Source: Lachnospiraceae bacterium UBA3689 (GTDB taxonomy: Bacteria > Bacillota > Clostridia > Lachnospirales > Lachnospiraceae). From it: a stretch of DNA of 64,000 nt. The notes beneath the pieces were generated by a model. The model ran no database searches and was not told where the DNA came from. It saw only the letters and a list, made by a program, of their open reading frames with translations. Both the position numbers and the translations under genes were made by a program. Shown here piece by piece: positions 44,193 to 54,069 of this stretch (positions within the stretch are counted from its first letter, which is position 1; each line of letters opens with the position of its first letter). The stretch lies in the NCBI GenBank assembly GCA_002371465.1, contig DFIU01000003.1:28169-92168 (forward strand), given 5' to 3'.

Positions 44193-44274
44193 ATGGAACT
44201 ATGTGGAGAAGGAGTGCTTTTAAGCATATCTCTGCGTATCATCTTGCCTAACAGCAAAACTGGGGGATTGACTC

Positions 44275-47200
44275 ATGTACAAGAAGGTAGACACGAATAT
44301 GAACTTCGTCGACCGGGAACATGACACGGTCAGGTTTTGGAACGACAATGACATATTCAATAAAAGCATGAAGCAGCGGGAGGGGAACCCGACCTATATG
44401 TTCTATGACGGGCCGCCTACGGCAAATGGCAAGCCGCATATCGGTCATGTGCTGACTCGTGTCATTAAGGATACGATCCCGCGTTACCATACCATGAAGG
44501 GGGAATTTGTTCCGAGAAAGGCCGGCTGGGATACACACGGACTTCCGGTCGAGATCGAGGTTGAGAAGAAGCTGGGTCTTGACGGCAAGGAGCAGATTGA
44601 AAATTACGGGGTAGAGCCCTTTATTCAGCAGTGTAAGGAATCGGTCTGGAAATATGAGGATATGTGGAGAACCTTCTCCGATGTCGTCGGCTTCTGGGCA
44701 GATATGGACCATCCTTATGTCACCTACCAGGACAACTTTATCGAGTCCGAATGGTGGGCTTTAAAGCAGATCTTCGACAAGGGGCTGCTCTACGAAGGCT
44801 ACAAGATTGTACCCTACTGCCCGCGCTGCGGCACCCCGCTTTCCAGCCACGAGGTCGCGCAAGGCTATAAGACAGTAAAGGAGCGGTCGGCAATCGTCCG
44901 CTTTAAGGCAAAGGATGGGGATTTCTCCTATCTGGCATGGACCACGACTCCATGGACACTGCCGTCCAACACCGCTCTTTGCGTCAACCCGGAAGAGGAC
45001 TATGTCCTGGCGGAATCAAAGGGGGAGAAGTTCCTCCTTGCCAGCGCCCTGTTGGAAAATATTCTGGGTGAGGATGTAACGGTCCTGGAACACTACAAGG
45101 GCCGGGATCTGTCCGGCAGAGAGTACGAACCGCTCTATGCCTGCGCCGGGGAAGCCGCCCAAAAGCAGCACAAGAAGGCTCACTATGTCGTCGCCGACGA
45201 CTATGTCACCATGACAGACGGTACCGGTATCGTCCACATCGCGCCTGCCTTTGGTGAAGATGATGCCCGGATCGGTCGTGCCAACGACCTGCCCCTCATC
45301 AAATTCGTCAATGAAAAGGGCGAAATGACGGAGGAAACTCCCTTTGCCGGTATGCGGTGCAAGCCGTCCGAACGGGAGTTGGAGAAGGGAGCGACCAGCG
45401 CGGATCCGGAAGTCTTAAAGGATCTTGACGCGCGGGGCATCCTCTTTGCAGCGCCCAAGTTCGAGCATGACTATCCCTACTGCTGGAGATGCGACACGCC
45501 TCTTCTTTACTATGCAAGAGAGTCCTGGTTCATCAAGATGACGGCAGTGCGGGACGATCTGGTCAGAAACAACAAAGAGATCAACTGGATTCCCGCCAGC
45601 ATCGGGGCAGGACGGTTCGGTGCCTGGATTGAAAATGTCCAGGACTGGGCGCTTTCCCGCAACCGTTACTGGGGAACTCCGCTTAATATCTGGGTCTGCC
45701 CGGACTGCGGCAAGAAGATTTCCATAGGGTCCAAGGCGGAACTGAAGGAACTGGGTCAGGATGTTCCGGACGATATCGAGCTGCACAAGCCCTATGTCGA
45801 CCGGATCAAGATCACCTGCCCGGACTGCGGCAAGCAGATGAGCCGGGTGCCGGAGGTCATTGACTGCTGGTTCGATTCCGGGTCCATGCCCTTTGCCCAG
45901 TACCACTACCCATTTGAGAATAAGGAGCTGTTTGAGTCCAGATATCCGGCAAGCTTCATTTCCGAAGCGGTCGACCAGACTCGCGGCTGGTTCTATTCTC
46001 TGCACGCGATCTCGACCCTGCTCTTTAACAAGCCGGCGTTTAAGAACTGCATCATTCTGGGTCTGGTCCAGGATGAGAATGGGCAGAAGATGAGCAAGTC
46101 CAAGGGCAACGCCGTCGATCCTATGGAGGCGCTGAACCGCTATGGAGCGGACGCCATCCGCTGGTATTTCCTGACCAATTCGGCGCCCTGGCTGCCCAGC
46201 CGGTTCTATGGCAAGGCAGTGCAGGAGGGGCAGTCCAAGTTCCTGGGAACTCTGTGGAACACCTACGCGTTCTACATCCTCTATGCCAATATCGACAAGT
46301 TCGATCCTACCCGGCATCAGCTGGAGTATGACAAGCTGTCCGTCATGGACAAGTGGCTGCTTTCAAGGCTCAACACTACCATCCGGACGACGGATGAGTG
46401 CATGACCAATTACCGTCTGCCGGAAGCGGGCAAGGCTCTTCAGGACTTTGTCGACGACCTGTCCAACTGGTACGTCCGCCGGTCCCGCGCCCGTTATTGG
46501 GCTCACGGCATGGAGCAGGATAAGGTCAACGCCTACATGACCCTCTATACCGCCCTGGTCAACGTGATCAAGCTGGCAGCGCCCATGGTTCCCTTTATGA
46601 CCGAGGAGATCTATCAGAACCTGGTCCGGTCGGTCGATAAGAATGCGGAGGAATCGATCCATCTGTGCAGCTATCCGGAAGCCGATGAAGCCCTGGTGGA
46701 TCGCGAGCTGGAAGAAAATATGCAGCACGTCCGCGATATCGTTGTTTTGGGACGGGCGGCAAGAAATGAGTCCGGAATCAAGAATCGCCAGCCCATCGGC
46801 ACCATGTACGTCCAGGCTCCCTACGACGTGCCGGAATATTTCCGGGAAATCGTCACGGATGAGCTGAATGTCAAGAAGATGGAAATGACGGACGACGCGG
46901 AAGCCTTTGCTTCCTACGAGTTTAAACCGCAGATGCGGACCGTAGGGCCCAAGTACGGCAAGCTCTTAAACGGCATCCGGACCTATCTGCAGGGAGTTGA
47001 CGGACGAGCTGCCATGGACGCCTTGAAGGCTGACGGCAAGCTGACCTTTGAAGTAAATGGAGAAAGCGTGGAACTATCTGAGGAAGATCTCTTGATCAGC
47101 ACCGTTCCGTCCGCTGCCTATGAGACGCAGAGCTACGGCGGCATCACTGTCGTTCTCGATAAGAATCTGACTCCCGATCTGCTGGAAGAGGGCTTTGTGC

Positions 47201-47436
47201 GGGAGCTGGTATCCAAGATCCAGACCATGCGGAAGGAAGCCGGCTTTGAGGTCATGGACCGCATCCTGGTCTTTGTCAGAGGAAATGAGAAACTCGCTGA
47301 CATCATGAGAAAGAATCATGAGCAGATTGCGCAGGATGTTCTGGCTGATGATATCCTGTACGGGGAAGCTTCAGGCTATGTCAAGGATTGGAAGATCAAT
47401 TCCGAGCCGGTAACCCTGGGAGTGAAGAAGCAGTAA
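44275..47436 (+). CDS. ileS: Isoleucyl-tRNA synthetase
   Basis: This 1053-residue class I synthetase charges tRNA-Ile. HIGH (55-58, in NGKPHIGHVL) and KMSKS (605-609) are intact, with the CP1 editing domain between them and an anticodon-binding region after. The length and the absence of the usual C-terminal zinc finger fit the type-2, eukaryote-like IleRS class rather than the ~930-residue type. Cys pairs in CPRCG and CPDCGKK occur internally. It has its own promoter. Confidence 0.96.
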   Translation: MYKKVDTNMNFVDREHDTVRFWNDNDIFNKSMKQREGNPTYMFYDGPPTANGKPHIGHVLTRVIKDTIPRYHTMKGEFVPRKAGWDTHGLPVEIEVEKKLGLDGKEQIENYGVEPFIQQCKESVWKYEDMWRTFSDVVGFWADMDHPYVTYQDNFIESEWWALKQIFDKGLLYEGYKIVPYCPRCGTPLSSHEVAQGYKTVKERSAIVRFKAKDGDFSYLAWTTTPWTLPSNTALCVNPEEDYVLAESKGEKFLLASALLENILGEDVTVLEHYKGRDLSGREYEPLYACAGEAAQKQHKKAHYVVADDYVTMTDGTGIVHIAPAFGEDDARIGRANDLPLIKFVNEKGEMTEETPFAGMRCKPSERELEKGATSADPEVLKDLDARGILFAAPKFEHDYPYCWRCDTPLLYYARESWFIKMTAVRDDLVRNNKEINWIPASIGAGRFGAWIENVQDWALSRNRYWGTPLNIWVCPDCGKKISIGSKAELKELGQDVPDDIELHKPYVDRIKITCPDCGKQMSRVPEVIDCWFDSGSMPFAQYHYPFENKELFESRYPASFISEAVDQTRGWFYSLHAISTLLFNKPAFKNCIILGLVQDENGQKMSKSKGNAVDPMEALNRYGADAIRWYFLTNSAPWLPSRFYGKAVQEGQSKFLGTLWNTYAFYILYANIDKFDPTRHQLEYDKLSVMDKWLLSRLNTTIRTTDECMTNYRLPEAGKALQDFVDDLSNWYVRRSRARYWAHGMEQDKVNAYMTLYTALVNVIKLAAPMVPFMTEEIYQNLVRSVDKNAEESIHLCSYPEADEALVDRELEENMQHVRDIVVLGRAARNESGIKNRQPIGTMYVQAPYDVPEYFREIVTDELNVKKMEMTDDAEAFASYEFKPQMRTVGPKYGKLLNGIRTYLQGVDGRAAMDALKADGKLTFEVNGESVELSEEDLLISTVPSAAYETQSYGGITVVLDKNLTPDLLEEGFVRELVSKIQTMRKEAGFEVMDRILVFVRGNEKLADIMRKNHEQIAQDVLADDILYGEASGYVKDWKINSEPVTLGVKKQ

Positions 47437-47484
47437 TCAGGCACAAATCCGGTGCAGCAACCGGCATCGGGGGAAGAGGAAAAA

Positions 47485-49950
47485 ATGGCGAAAAAGGTGA
47501 CAGTATCAAAGAATTTTGACAAGGAAGCATTCAAAAAGGAAGTCCGCGAAAGCGTCATCCGGCTCTATCGCAAGGACATCAAAAATGCCTCGCAGCAGGA
47601 GATATTCCAGGCTGTCGGCAGCGTTGTGGAAGGCGAGATTATCGATGACTGGATGAAGTCCTGCGAAGCGTTTGAAAAGCAGCAGAATAAGATCGTCTAC
47701 TATATGTCTATGGAGTTCCTGGTAGGACGTGCCCTTGGCAACAACTTGCTGAACCTTGGCGAATATGAAGGCGTCAGAGAAGCTCTCGAAGAGATGGGCT
47801 TAAACATCAACGTCCTCGAGGACGAAGAGCCGGATCCTGCTCTTGGAAACGGTGGTCTGGGCAGACTGGCTGCCTGTTTCATGGACTCTCTGGCAACCCT
47901 GGGCTACCACGCTTACGGCTGCGGCATCCGCTACCACTACGGTATGTTCAAGCAGAAGATCGAAGACGGCTATCAGAAGGAAGTTCCGGATGACTGGCTG
48001 AAGAACGGCTATCCCTTTGAATTAAAGAGACCGGAGCATGCAAAGGAGATCCGGTTCGGAGGCAATACCAGAACCGAGTGGGATCCCAAGACCAACACCA
48101 CCCATTTTATCTATGAAAATTATTCCTCCGTCCGGGCTGTTCCCTATGATATTCCGGTCGTCGGCTACAAGAACCATGTCATCGATACGCTGAGAATCTG
48201 GGACGCGGAAGCGATCAACACCTTCTCCCTGGATTCCTTTGACAAGGGCGACTATGACAAGGCGGTGGAGCAGGACAACCTGGCTCGTACCATTACGGAA
48301 GTTCTCTACCCCAACGACAATCACTATTCCGGCAAGGAACTGCGGCTTAAGCAGCAGTACTTCTTCGTCTCCGCGACCGTCCAGGAAGCCCTGGTCAAGC
48401 ACATGAAGACGTATGGAACTCTGGACAATCTGCCGGAGAAGGTTGCTTTCCAGATGAACGATACCCATCCGACCGTCGCTGTCGCCGAGCTGATGAGACT
48501 GCTCCTTGACGAGTACGGCTACGGCTGGGACAAGGCTTGGGAGATCACGACCAGGTGCTGCGCCTACACCAACCATACCATCATGGCGGAGGCGCTGGAA
48601 AAATGGCCGATCGACCTCTTCTCCAGACTGCTGCCCCGCATCTACCAGATCATCGAGGAGATCAACCGGAGATTCCTGACCAGTATCCAGGAACGCTATC
48701 CCAACGACACCAACAAGATCAAGAACATGGCGGTCATCTATGACGGTCAGATCCGGATGGCTTACCTGGCGATCGTCGGCGGTCACGCGGTCAACGGCGT
48801 AGCGGCGCTTCATACCGAGATTCTGAAGAAGGATGTTCTGAAGGACTTCTATGAAATGATGCCGGAGAAATTCTCCAACAAGACCAACGGCATTACGCAG
48901 AGACGTTTCCTGCTCCATGGCAACCAGAAGCTTGCCAACTGGATCACGGACAAGATCGGTGAAGGCTGGGTGACGGACCTGCCCCAGGTGGCAAAGCTCA
49001 AGGTCTATGCGGATGACGACAAGGCTCTTCAGGAGTTCATGAATATCAAGCGCCAGAACAAGGTCAGACTTGCTGAGTACATCAGGGTTCATAATGGCAT
49101 TGAAGTGGATCCCAACTCGATCTTTGATATTCAGATCAAGAGACTGCACGAGTATAAGAGACAGCTGCTCAACATTCTGCACATCATGTACCTGCGCAAT
49201 AAGCTGAAGGCAAACCCGGGCATGAACTTCTATCCCAGAACCTTCATCTTCGGAGCCAAGGCTTCCGCCGGTTACAAGGTGGCGAAGAACATTATCAAGC
49301 TGATCAACTCTGTGGCGGAGATCGTCAACAACGATCCGGACCTGCAGCACAAGCTCAAGGTCGTCTTCATTGAGGACTATAAGGTATCAAACGGCGAGCT
49401 GCTCTTCTCCGCAGCGGACGTTTCTGAGCAGATTTCCACGGCTTCCAAGGAGGCTTCCGGAACGGGCTGCATGAAGTTCATGCTGAACGGCGCTCTGACT
49501 TTGGGTACTATGGACGGCGCGAATGTGGAGATCGTCGAGGAAGTCGGCAGGGAAAATACCTTCATTTTCGGTCTGTCCTCGGAAGAAGTCATCAACTACG
49601 AACATAACGGCGGCTACGATCCGGAATACATTTTCAACACGGACGGCGAGATCCGCCAGCTTCTGGTCCAGCTGGTCAACGGTACCTTCGATCCGGATAC
49701 GGATCTTTTCCGCCCGATCTACGACAGCCTTCTGACCGACAAGTTCGGAACGCCGGACCGTTACTTCATCTTAAAGGACTTCCATTCCTATGTGGAAGCC
49801 CAGAAGCAGGTGGAGGAAGCTTACCGGGATGAAAAGAAATGGGCGAAGATGGCGCTTTTGAATACGGCGAGCGCCGGTAAGTTTTCTTCCGACCGGACCA
49901 TCTTAGAGTACGCTAAGGAGATCTGGAACCTGGATCCGGTCAGGATGTAA
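47485..49950 (+). CDS. glgP: Glycogen/maltodextrin phosphorylase
   Basis: This 821-residue PLP enzyme releases glucose 1-phosphate from alpha-1,4-glucans. Visible motifs include EDEEPDPALGNGGLGRLAACF, QMNDTHPTVAVAELMR, the phosphate/substrate loop IKRLHEYKRQLLN, and the PLP-binding Lys in EASGTGCMKFMLNGALTLGT. GAAGAGGA supports the ATG at 47485, 48 bases after ileS. Terminator hairpins follow. It cooperates with malQ and the GH13 enzyme of this window in glucan turnover. Confidence 0.96.
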   Translation: MAKKVTVSKNFDKEAFKKEVRESVIRLYRKDIKNASQQEIFQAVGSVVEGEIIDDWMKSCEAFEKQQNKIVYYMSMEFLVGRALGNNLLNLGEYEGVREALEEMGLNINVLEDEEPDPALGNGGLGRLAACFMDSLATLGYHAYGCGIRYHYGMFKQKIEDGYQKEVPDDWLKNGYPFELKRPEHAKEIRFGGNTRTEWDPKTNTTHFIYENYSSVRAVPYDIPVVGYKNHVIDTLRIWDAEAINTFSLDSFDKGDYDKAVEQDNLARTITEVLYPNDNHYSGKELRLKQQYFFVSATVQEALVKHMKTYGTLDNLPEKVAFQMNDTHPTVAVAELMRLLLDEYGYGWDKAWEITTRCCAYTNHTIMAEALEKWPIDLFSRLLPRIYQIIEEINRRFLTSIQERYPNDTNKIKNMAVIYDGQIRMAYLAIVGGHAVNGVAALHTEILKKDVLKDFYEMMPEKFSNKTNGITQRRFLLHGNQKLANWITDKIGEGWVTDLPQVAKLKVYADDDKALQEFMNIKRQNKVRLAEYIRVHNGIEVDPNSIFDIQIKRLHEYKRQLLNILHIMYLRNKLKANPGMNFYPRTFIFGAKASAGYKVAKNIIKLINSVAEIVNNDPDLQHKLKVVFIEDYKVSNGELLFSAADVSEQISTASKEASGTGCMKFMLNGALTLGTMDGANVEIVEEVGRENTFIFGLSSEEVINYEHNGGYDPEYIFNTDGEIRQLLVQLVNGTFDPDTDLFRPIYDSLLTDKFGTPDRYFILKDFHSYVEAQKQVEEAYRDEKKWAKMALLNTASAGKFSSDRTILEYAKEIWNLDPVRM

Positions 49951-49997
49951 GCGTACAGGTGCAGGACCATTTTTAAAGATCGATCTTAGACATTGGG

Positions 49998-50028
49998 GAT
50001 GGGGCGGCAGAAGTGCCGCCCCATCTTT
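49998..50028 (+). terminator. Terminator of glgP
   Basis: GATGGGGCGGCA (49998-50009) pairs perfectly with TGCCGCCCCATC (50014-50025), followed by TTTG. Confidence 0.8.
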
Positions 50029-50039
50029 GTTACGATTTC

Positions 50040-50068
50040 TTTACATGTAAATTTTCATATGATAAACT
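50040..50068 (+). promoter_or_regulatory. Promoter of the TPR-ATPase gene
   Basis: TTTACA (50040-50045) and TAAACT (50063-50068) are 17 bases apart, immediately after the glgP terminator. Confidence 0.5.
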
Positions 50069-50162
50069 TATTTTGATTATGGAATCCTATACTGATGGGG
50101 CAGCAGGCTCTTTTGGTATTTTGCGTATAGAAGGCAGAGTTAGGAGTAAGGGGTGCACAAAG

Positions 50163-52757
50163 TTGGATAAAGCGGAATACAAAATCAAGTTGGAAGAGAT
50201 CAATTCGCTGGCAGAGCACGGGGACTTTGACGGCGCCTCTAAGGCAGCGGATGACGTCGACTGGAGACACGTCAGAAGCTCACGGACGCTGTGCATGATC
50301 GGGGAGATCTATGAAGCCTGCAAACGATATGACGACAGTCTGAAAATCCTGAAGTACGCCTATAAGCGGTCTTCGGCAAGTAAGACGGTTTTGTACCGAC
50401 TGGCTGAGCTCAGTATTCGCAAGGGCGATTTTGATGAAGCCAAGCGCTTTATGAATGAATTTGAGCAGCTTGCCCCCAATGACTCCTCCATCTTCATCCT
50501 GAAATATAAGCTGCTCCGCGCCAATAAGGCGACACTCGATGAGCAGATCGCTGTTTTGCAGCAGTACAAGGACCGCGAATACACGGAGCGCTGGGCATAT
50601 GAACTGGCAAAACTCTACAAGAGAAACGGTCAGACTGAAAAGTGCGTAGAGGAATGTGATGATATGATCCTCTGGTTTTCGGAGGGGCGCTTTGTGCAAA
50701 AGGCGATGGAACTGAAAATGCAGTTCACGTCCCTGACCGCAACCCAGCAGATCAAGTATGAGAGCATGAAAGCGGCAAATGCCGAAGACAAGACGGCAGC
50801 TGCGGCTGGAACAACGTCAGTTCCTGCTTTTGATAAAGCAGCGGCAACGGTTTCCGCTGCCGACCAAGGGCAGGCGGCAAAAGCGGAATCTTTGACAGCG
50901 GCGCCGGCAAAGACAGCTGTGGAAGTTGCAGCCGATCCTGCGGACGGCATGACCCGGGTGGAGCAGGCTGTCGCGGCAGCTTCTGAGTCAGAAGAGGCGG
51001 TGGAGAGCCTCGATCTGACCAAAGACAAACTTCCGGAACAGAAGGTGATGTCCGGACAGGACCATAAATTCTCTTTAAGCGGAGAAATGCTGCAGAACCG
51101 GCTGGCGGACAGCATTAAAGCGGTATTTTCGGGGATGCGGCCGACGGATCAAAGTGCTGATGAGGTGGTTCCCGATATCAAGCCCCAGGTTCGGAACCTG
51201 GAGCCGGAATCGGATGACGCCGGAACCGGTGAGGTCGTCCGGGAAGAGGATGAAGAGGCTCCGAAGACGGTTCGGGAGTCGGAAGATGAACTTGCCTTTG
51301 ATCAGATGATGAAGGATGATCAGAAGGAAGAACAGCTGGATCTGGACCGGCTCTTTGCCGAAACCAGCAGCAATCTGGCAGGGGAAGTCGCTTCCGGCAA
51401 CTATATCCTGGCGGACACCCTGGAAGAGGACCGGCCGGCGGATGCGAAAGAGCGGCAGATCCCGATTGCGGCAAGCGATCTCAAGCAGGAAGATGAGGAA
51501 CTGACCGGGCGGGAGACGGACGAATCTCTGGGGCTTACACGGGAGTTCCATTTCCGGGAAGAGCTGGCTAAGGCTATGGCTGCGGCTGATCATACAAAAG
51601 AAGACGCTAAAAAGAATCCGATCCCGAGACCGGAAGAGGCGGCAAAGAAGACCGTATTAAAGGCTAAGGGCAGACTGGGAGAAGACCTTCAAAGAGAAGG
51701 GGCGGAATTCTCCGGTGCGGATGAAGATCTTCCGGATCTGGATATCCCCATGGAGATTCAGTCCGAAGATCTTACTTCGGACGGCATCAGCGATGAGGAC
51801 CTGCTGCAGAAATTCGGCGATGATGAGGCAATCCGCAGGGAACTTCTGGCGGATGAAGAACCGGAAGAGGGCAAGAGCGAGGAAGACAGGCAGAAGACGC
51901 TGATGAACCTCTCCGCCGTCTCCGGTATCGAAGGCAATCTGGAAGGCAGCAAGGACATCATCGAGCATATCATGGAGGAGCCGGAAGTTTTCCAAAAGAT
52001 CCCGGTTGAGGCAAGGAAGCTGGAAGATAATGAGAAGAAGGCTCTGTCCTATTTTGCCAAGATCCCGGGCGTAGATTTCCAGGTTACAACAGCTCTTGCC
52101 GATATCCACAACAACTGCGGCGACAAGACCTCCAAGAGCGGCAATGTCATCATCATGGGACGGCAGGGATCCGGCAAGACCAGACTGGCTCAGGGCTTGA
52201 TTCTGGCGGTTTGTCAGCATTTAAATATGCAGGCGGCTAAGACAGCCATCGTCGTGGCGGATGAGTTCAATCAGAAGGATCCTGCTGAGGCGGTTTCCAA
52301 GCTGGCCGGCGGTTTCCTCGTCATTGAGGCAGCGGGTTCCCTGAGCGATGAGACGATCGACAAGCTGAACCGAGCCATGGAATTCAGGACGGACGACCTG
52401 CTGGTGATCCTGGAGGACGAAAAGGCGGATATGCGGGCTATGCTGGATGCTCATCCGGATTTTGCCGGGAAGTTCTCATCCCAGATAACCGTCCCGGTCT
52501 TTATGAATGACGAGTTGGTCACCTTTGCCAAGACTTACGCCAAGGAGATGGGCTATAAGCTGGACGAACTGGCAACCCTGGCTCTTTATACGATGATAGG
52601 CGACAATCAGAAGGAATCCGAGCCGGTGACCGTCAGCGTCGTCAAGCAGATGGTGGACAAAGGCATTGACCGCCACAACCGCAAGCTCCGTCTCGGCAAG
52701 TCTGAAAAGAGCGCGGACGGCAGAACCATTTTAAAAGAAAAAGATTTTAATTTCTGA
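50163..52757 (+). CDS. TPR-repeat protein with acidic linker and C-terminal AAA-like ATPase domain
   Basis: This 864-residue protein has TPR-like helical repeats (~1-190), an Ala-rich then strongly acidic low-complexity middle (~195-600) and a C-terminal P-loop domain (~615-820) with Walker A GRQGSGKT (666-673) and a Walker-B-like FLVIEAAGS, somewhat like EccA/CbbX/SpoVK-type ATPases. No signal peptide or membrane segment is visible, so it is cytoplasmic. A TTG start at 50163 is chosen, with AGGGGTG upstream; longer readings include the promoter. Function unknown; an adaptor-driven ATPase for protein complexes is only a guess. Confidence 0.75.
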   Translation: MDKAEYKIKLEEINSLAEHGDFDGASKAADDVDWRHVRSSRTLCMIGEIYEACKRYDDSLKILKYAYKRSSASKTVLYRLAELSIRKGDFDEAKRFMNEFEQLAPNDSSIFILKYKLLRANKATLDEQIAVLQQYKDREYTERWAYELAKLYKRNGQTEKCVEECDDMILWFSEGRFVQKAMELKMQFTSLTATQQIKYESMKAANAEDKTAAAAGTTSVPAFDKAAATVSAADQGQAAKAESLTAAPAKTAVEVAADPADGMTRVEQAVAAASESEEAVESLDLTKDKLPEQKVMSGQDHKFSLSGEMLQNRLADSIKAVFSGMRPTDQSADEVVPDIKPQVRNLEPESDDAGTGEVVREEDEEAPKTVRESEDELAFDQMMKDDQKEEQLDLDRLFAETSSNLAGEVASGNYILADTLEEDRPADAKERQIPIAASDLKQEDEELTGRETDESLGLTREFHFREELAKAMAAADHTKEDAKKNPIPRPEEAAKKTVLKAKGRLGEDLQREGAEFSGADEDLPDLDIPMEIQSEDLTSDGISDEDLLQKFGDDEAIRRELLADEEPEEGKSEEDRQKTLMNLSAVSGIEGNLEGSKDIIEHIMEEPEVFQKIPVEARKLEDNEKKALSYFAKIPGVDFQVTTALADIHNNCGDKTSKSGNVIIMGRQGSGKTRLAQGLILAVCQHLNMQAAKTAIVVADEFNQKDPAEAVSKLAGGFLVIEAAGSLSDETIDKLNRAMEFRTDDLLVILEDEKADMRAMLDAHPDFAGKFSSQITVPVFMNDELVTFAKTYAKEMGYKLDELATLALYTMIGDNQKESEPVTVSVVKQMVDKGIDRHNRKLRLGKSEKSADGRTILKEKDFNF

Positions 52758-52807
52758 AAACAGAGAATCTGCGCCAAAGATACGGTGAGATTTGAGCAAA
52801 AAAATAG

Positions 52808-52845
52808 GACATCCTGTCTGCCAACCGGCGGGCAGGATGTCTTTT
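52808..52845 (+). terminator. Terminator between the TPR-ATPase gene and rsmA
   Basis: GACATCCTG (52808-52816) pairs with CAGGATGTC (52833-52841), followed by TTTT. It rules out the longer rsmA reading starting at 52792. Confidence 0.75.
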
Positions 52846-52860
52846 AAAAGAGAGGCTTTT

Positions 52861-53748
52861 ATGGCAGAACCATATCTGGGCAATCCGGGAAGAACAAGTG
52901 AAATCCTGCGGAAATATAACATTTCCGCCAAGAAAAAATATGGGCAGAACTTTCTGATCGATGCCGGTGCCCTTGAAGGCATCATTGAGGCAGCCGGCGT
53001 GACCAAGGATGATTTTGTCCTGGAAATCGGACCGGGAATCGGGACGCTGACCCAGTATCTGGCTGCCCGCGCCAGAAAGGTGTGCGCGGTCGAAATTGAC
53101 CGCAGCCTGCTGCCGATCCTGGAAGATACTTTAAATGACTGGGATAACGTGGAAGTGGTTCCGGGGGATATCCTAAAGACCGATATCGGAGAGATCGCGG
53201 AGAGGGAAAATGGGGGTCGACCGATCAAGGTCGTGGCGAACCTGCCCTACTACATTACGACCCCCATCATTCTGGGACTGTTTGAGAGCCGGGCACCGAT
53301 GGAGTCCATGACTGTGATGGTGCAAAAAGAGGTTGCCGACCGGATGCAGGCAGGTCCGGGGTCCAAGATCTATGGGGCTCTCTCCCTGGTCGTTCAGTAC
53401 CATTCCGAACCCCGGATCGACTTTATCGTCCACCCCAACTCCTTCCTGCCCCAGCCGGGCGTGGACAGCGCCGTCGTGACGCTGAAGCGCCACCGGCAGC
53501 CGCCGGTCGAAGTTAAGGACGAGAAACTTCTCTTTGATCTGATCCGGGCATCCTTCAACCAAAGGAGAAAGAAGCTCAGCAACGGGATCGCCAACTTTGC
53601 CGGCTTTTCCTTTTCAAGGGGAGAGGCGGAGGAAGCTTTAAAGCGGGCAGGTGTATCCCCGACCATCAGGGGAGAGGCGCTGGACCTGGGGCAATTTGCA
53701 AAGATCGCTGATACCCTATATGAAATTCGTGCTGAGAAACAGCAGTAA
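52861..53748 (+). CDS. rsmA: 16S rRNA dimethyladenosine methyltransferase
   Basis: This 295-residue enzyme dimethylates two adenines near the 3' end of 16S rRNA using S-adenosylmethionine. KKYGQNFLID, the SAM-binding EIGPGIGTLTQ, the acidic DRSLLPIL strand end and the catalytic NLPYYITTPII are all present, with the C-terminal small helical domain. The ATG at 52861 follows GAGAGG and lies after the terminator hairpin. Also known as KsgA. Confidence 0.96.
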   Translation: MAEPYLGNPGRTSEILRKYNISAKKKYGQNFLIDAGALEGIIEAAGVTKDDFVLEIGPGIGTLTQYLAARARKVCAVEIDRSLLPILEDTLNDWDNVEVVPGDILKTDIGEIAERENGGRPIKVVANLPYYITTPIILGLFESRAPMESMTVMVQKEVADRMQAGPGSKIYGALSLVVQYHSEPRIDFIVHPNSFLPQPGVDSAVVTLKRHRQPPVEVKDEKLLFDLIRASFNQRRKKLSNGIANFAGFSFSRGEAEEALKRAGVSPTIRGEALDLGQFAKIADTLYEIRAEKQQ

Positions 53749-54011
53749 ATCATGATGTGATTTTGCTCTATGCAAGCAGACTTGATTCGGTATGATGGCA
53801 ACATGCTCATTCTGTCATTAAGCATCCTATACAAGCAAGTGGACCTGATTGATGTGGTTAGTCTGCTTACTCCTTTTGAGAATCGGATATTTTCCGTACC
53901 TGTCTTACGATAAAAACTTGAAATTACACGGGAGGAACGTTGTAAGAGAGTTAGCAGGGGAGGATTTTTTGGCGTGGCAGAGGTAAGTTTGAAAATTTTA
54001 GATTTATTTAA

Positions 54012-54039
54012 TTGTAATCTATGGAAAGCCTAGTATAAT
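54012..54039 (+). promoter_or_regulatory. Promoter of the DUF1002 gene
   Basis: TTGTAA (54012-54017) and a perfect TATAAT (54034-54039) are 16 bases apart. The rest of 53749-54069 shows AT-rich sequence with two purine-rich stretches and no gene. Confidence 0.65.
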
Positions 54040-54069
54040 GGCGGTTATGCGCAAAGGAGGGTAAACGCA

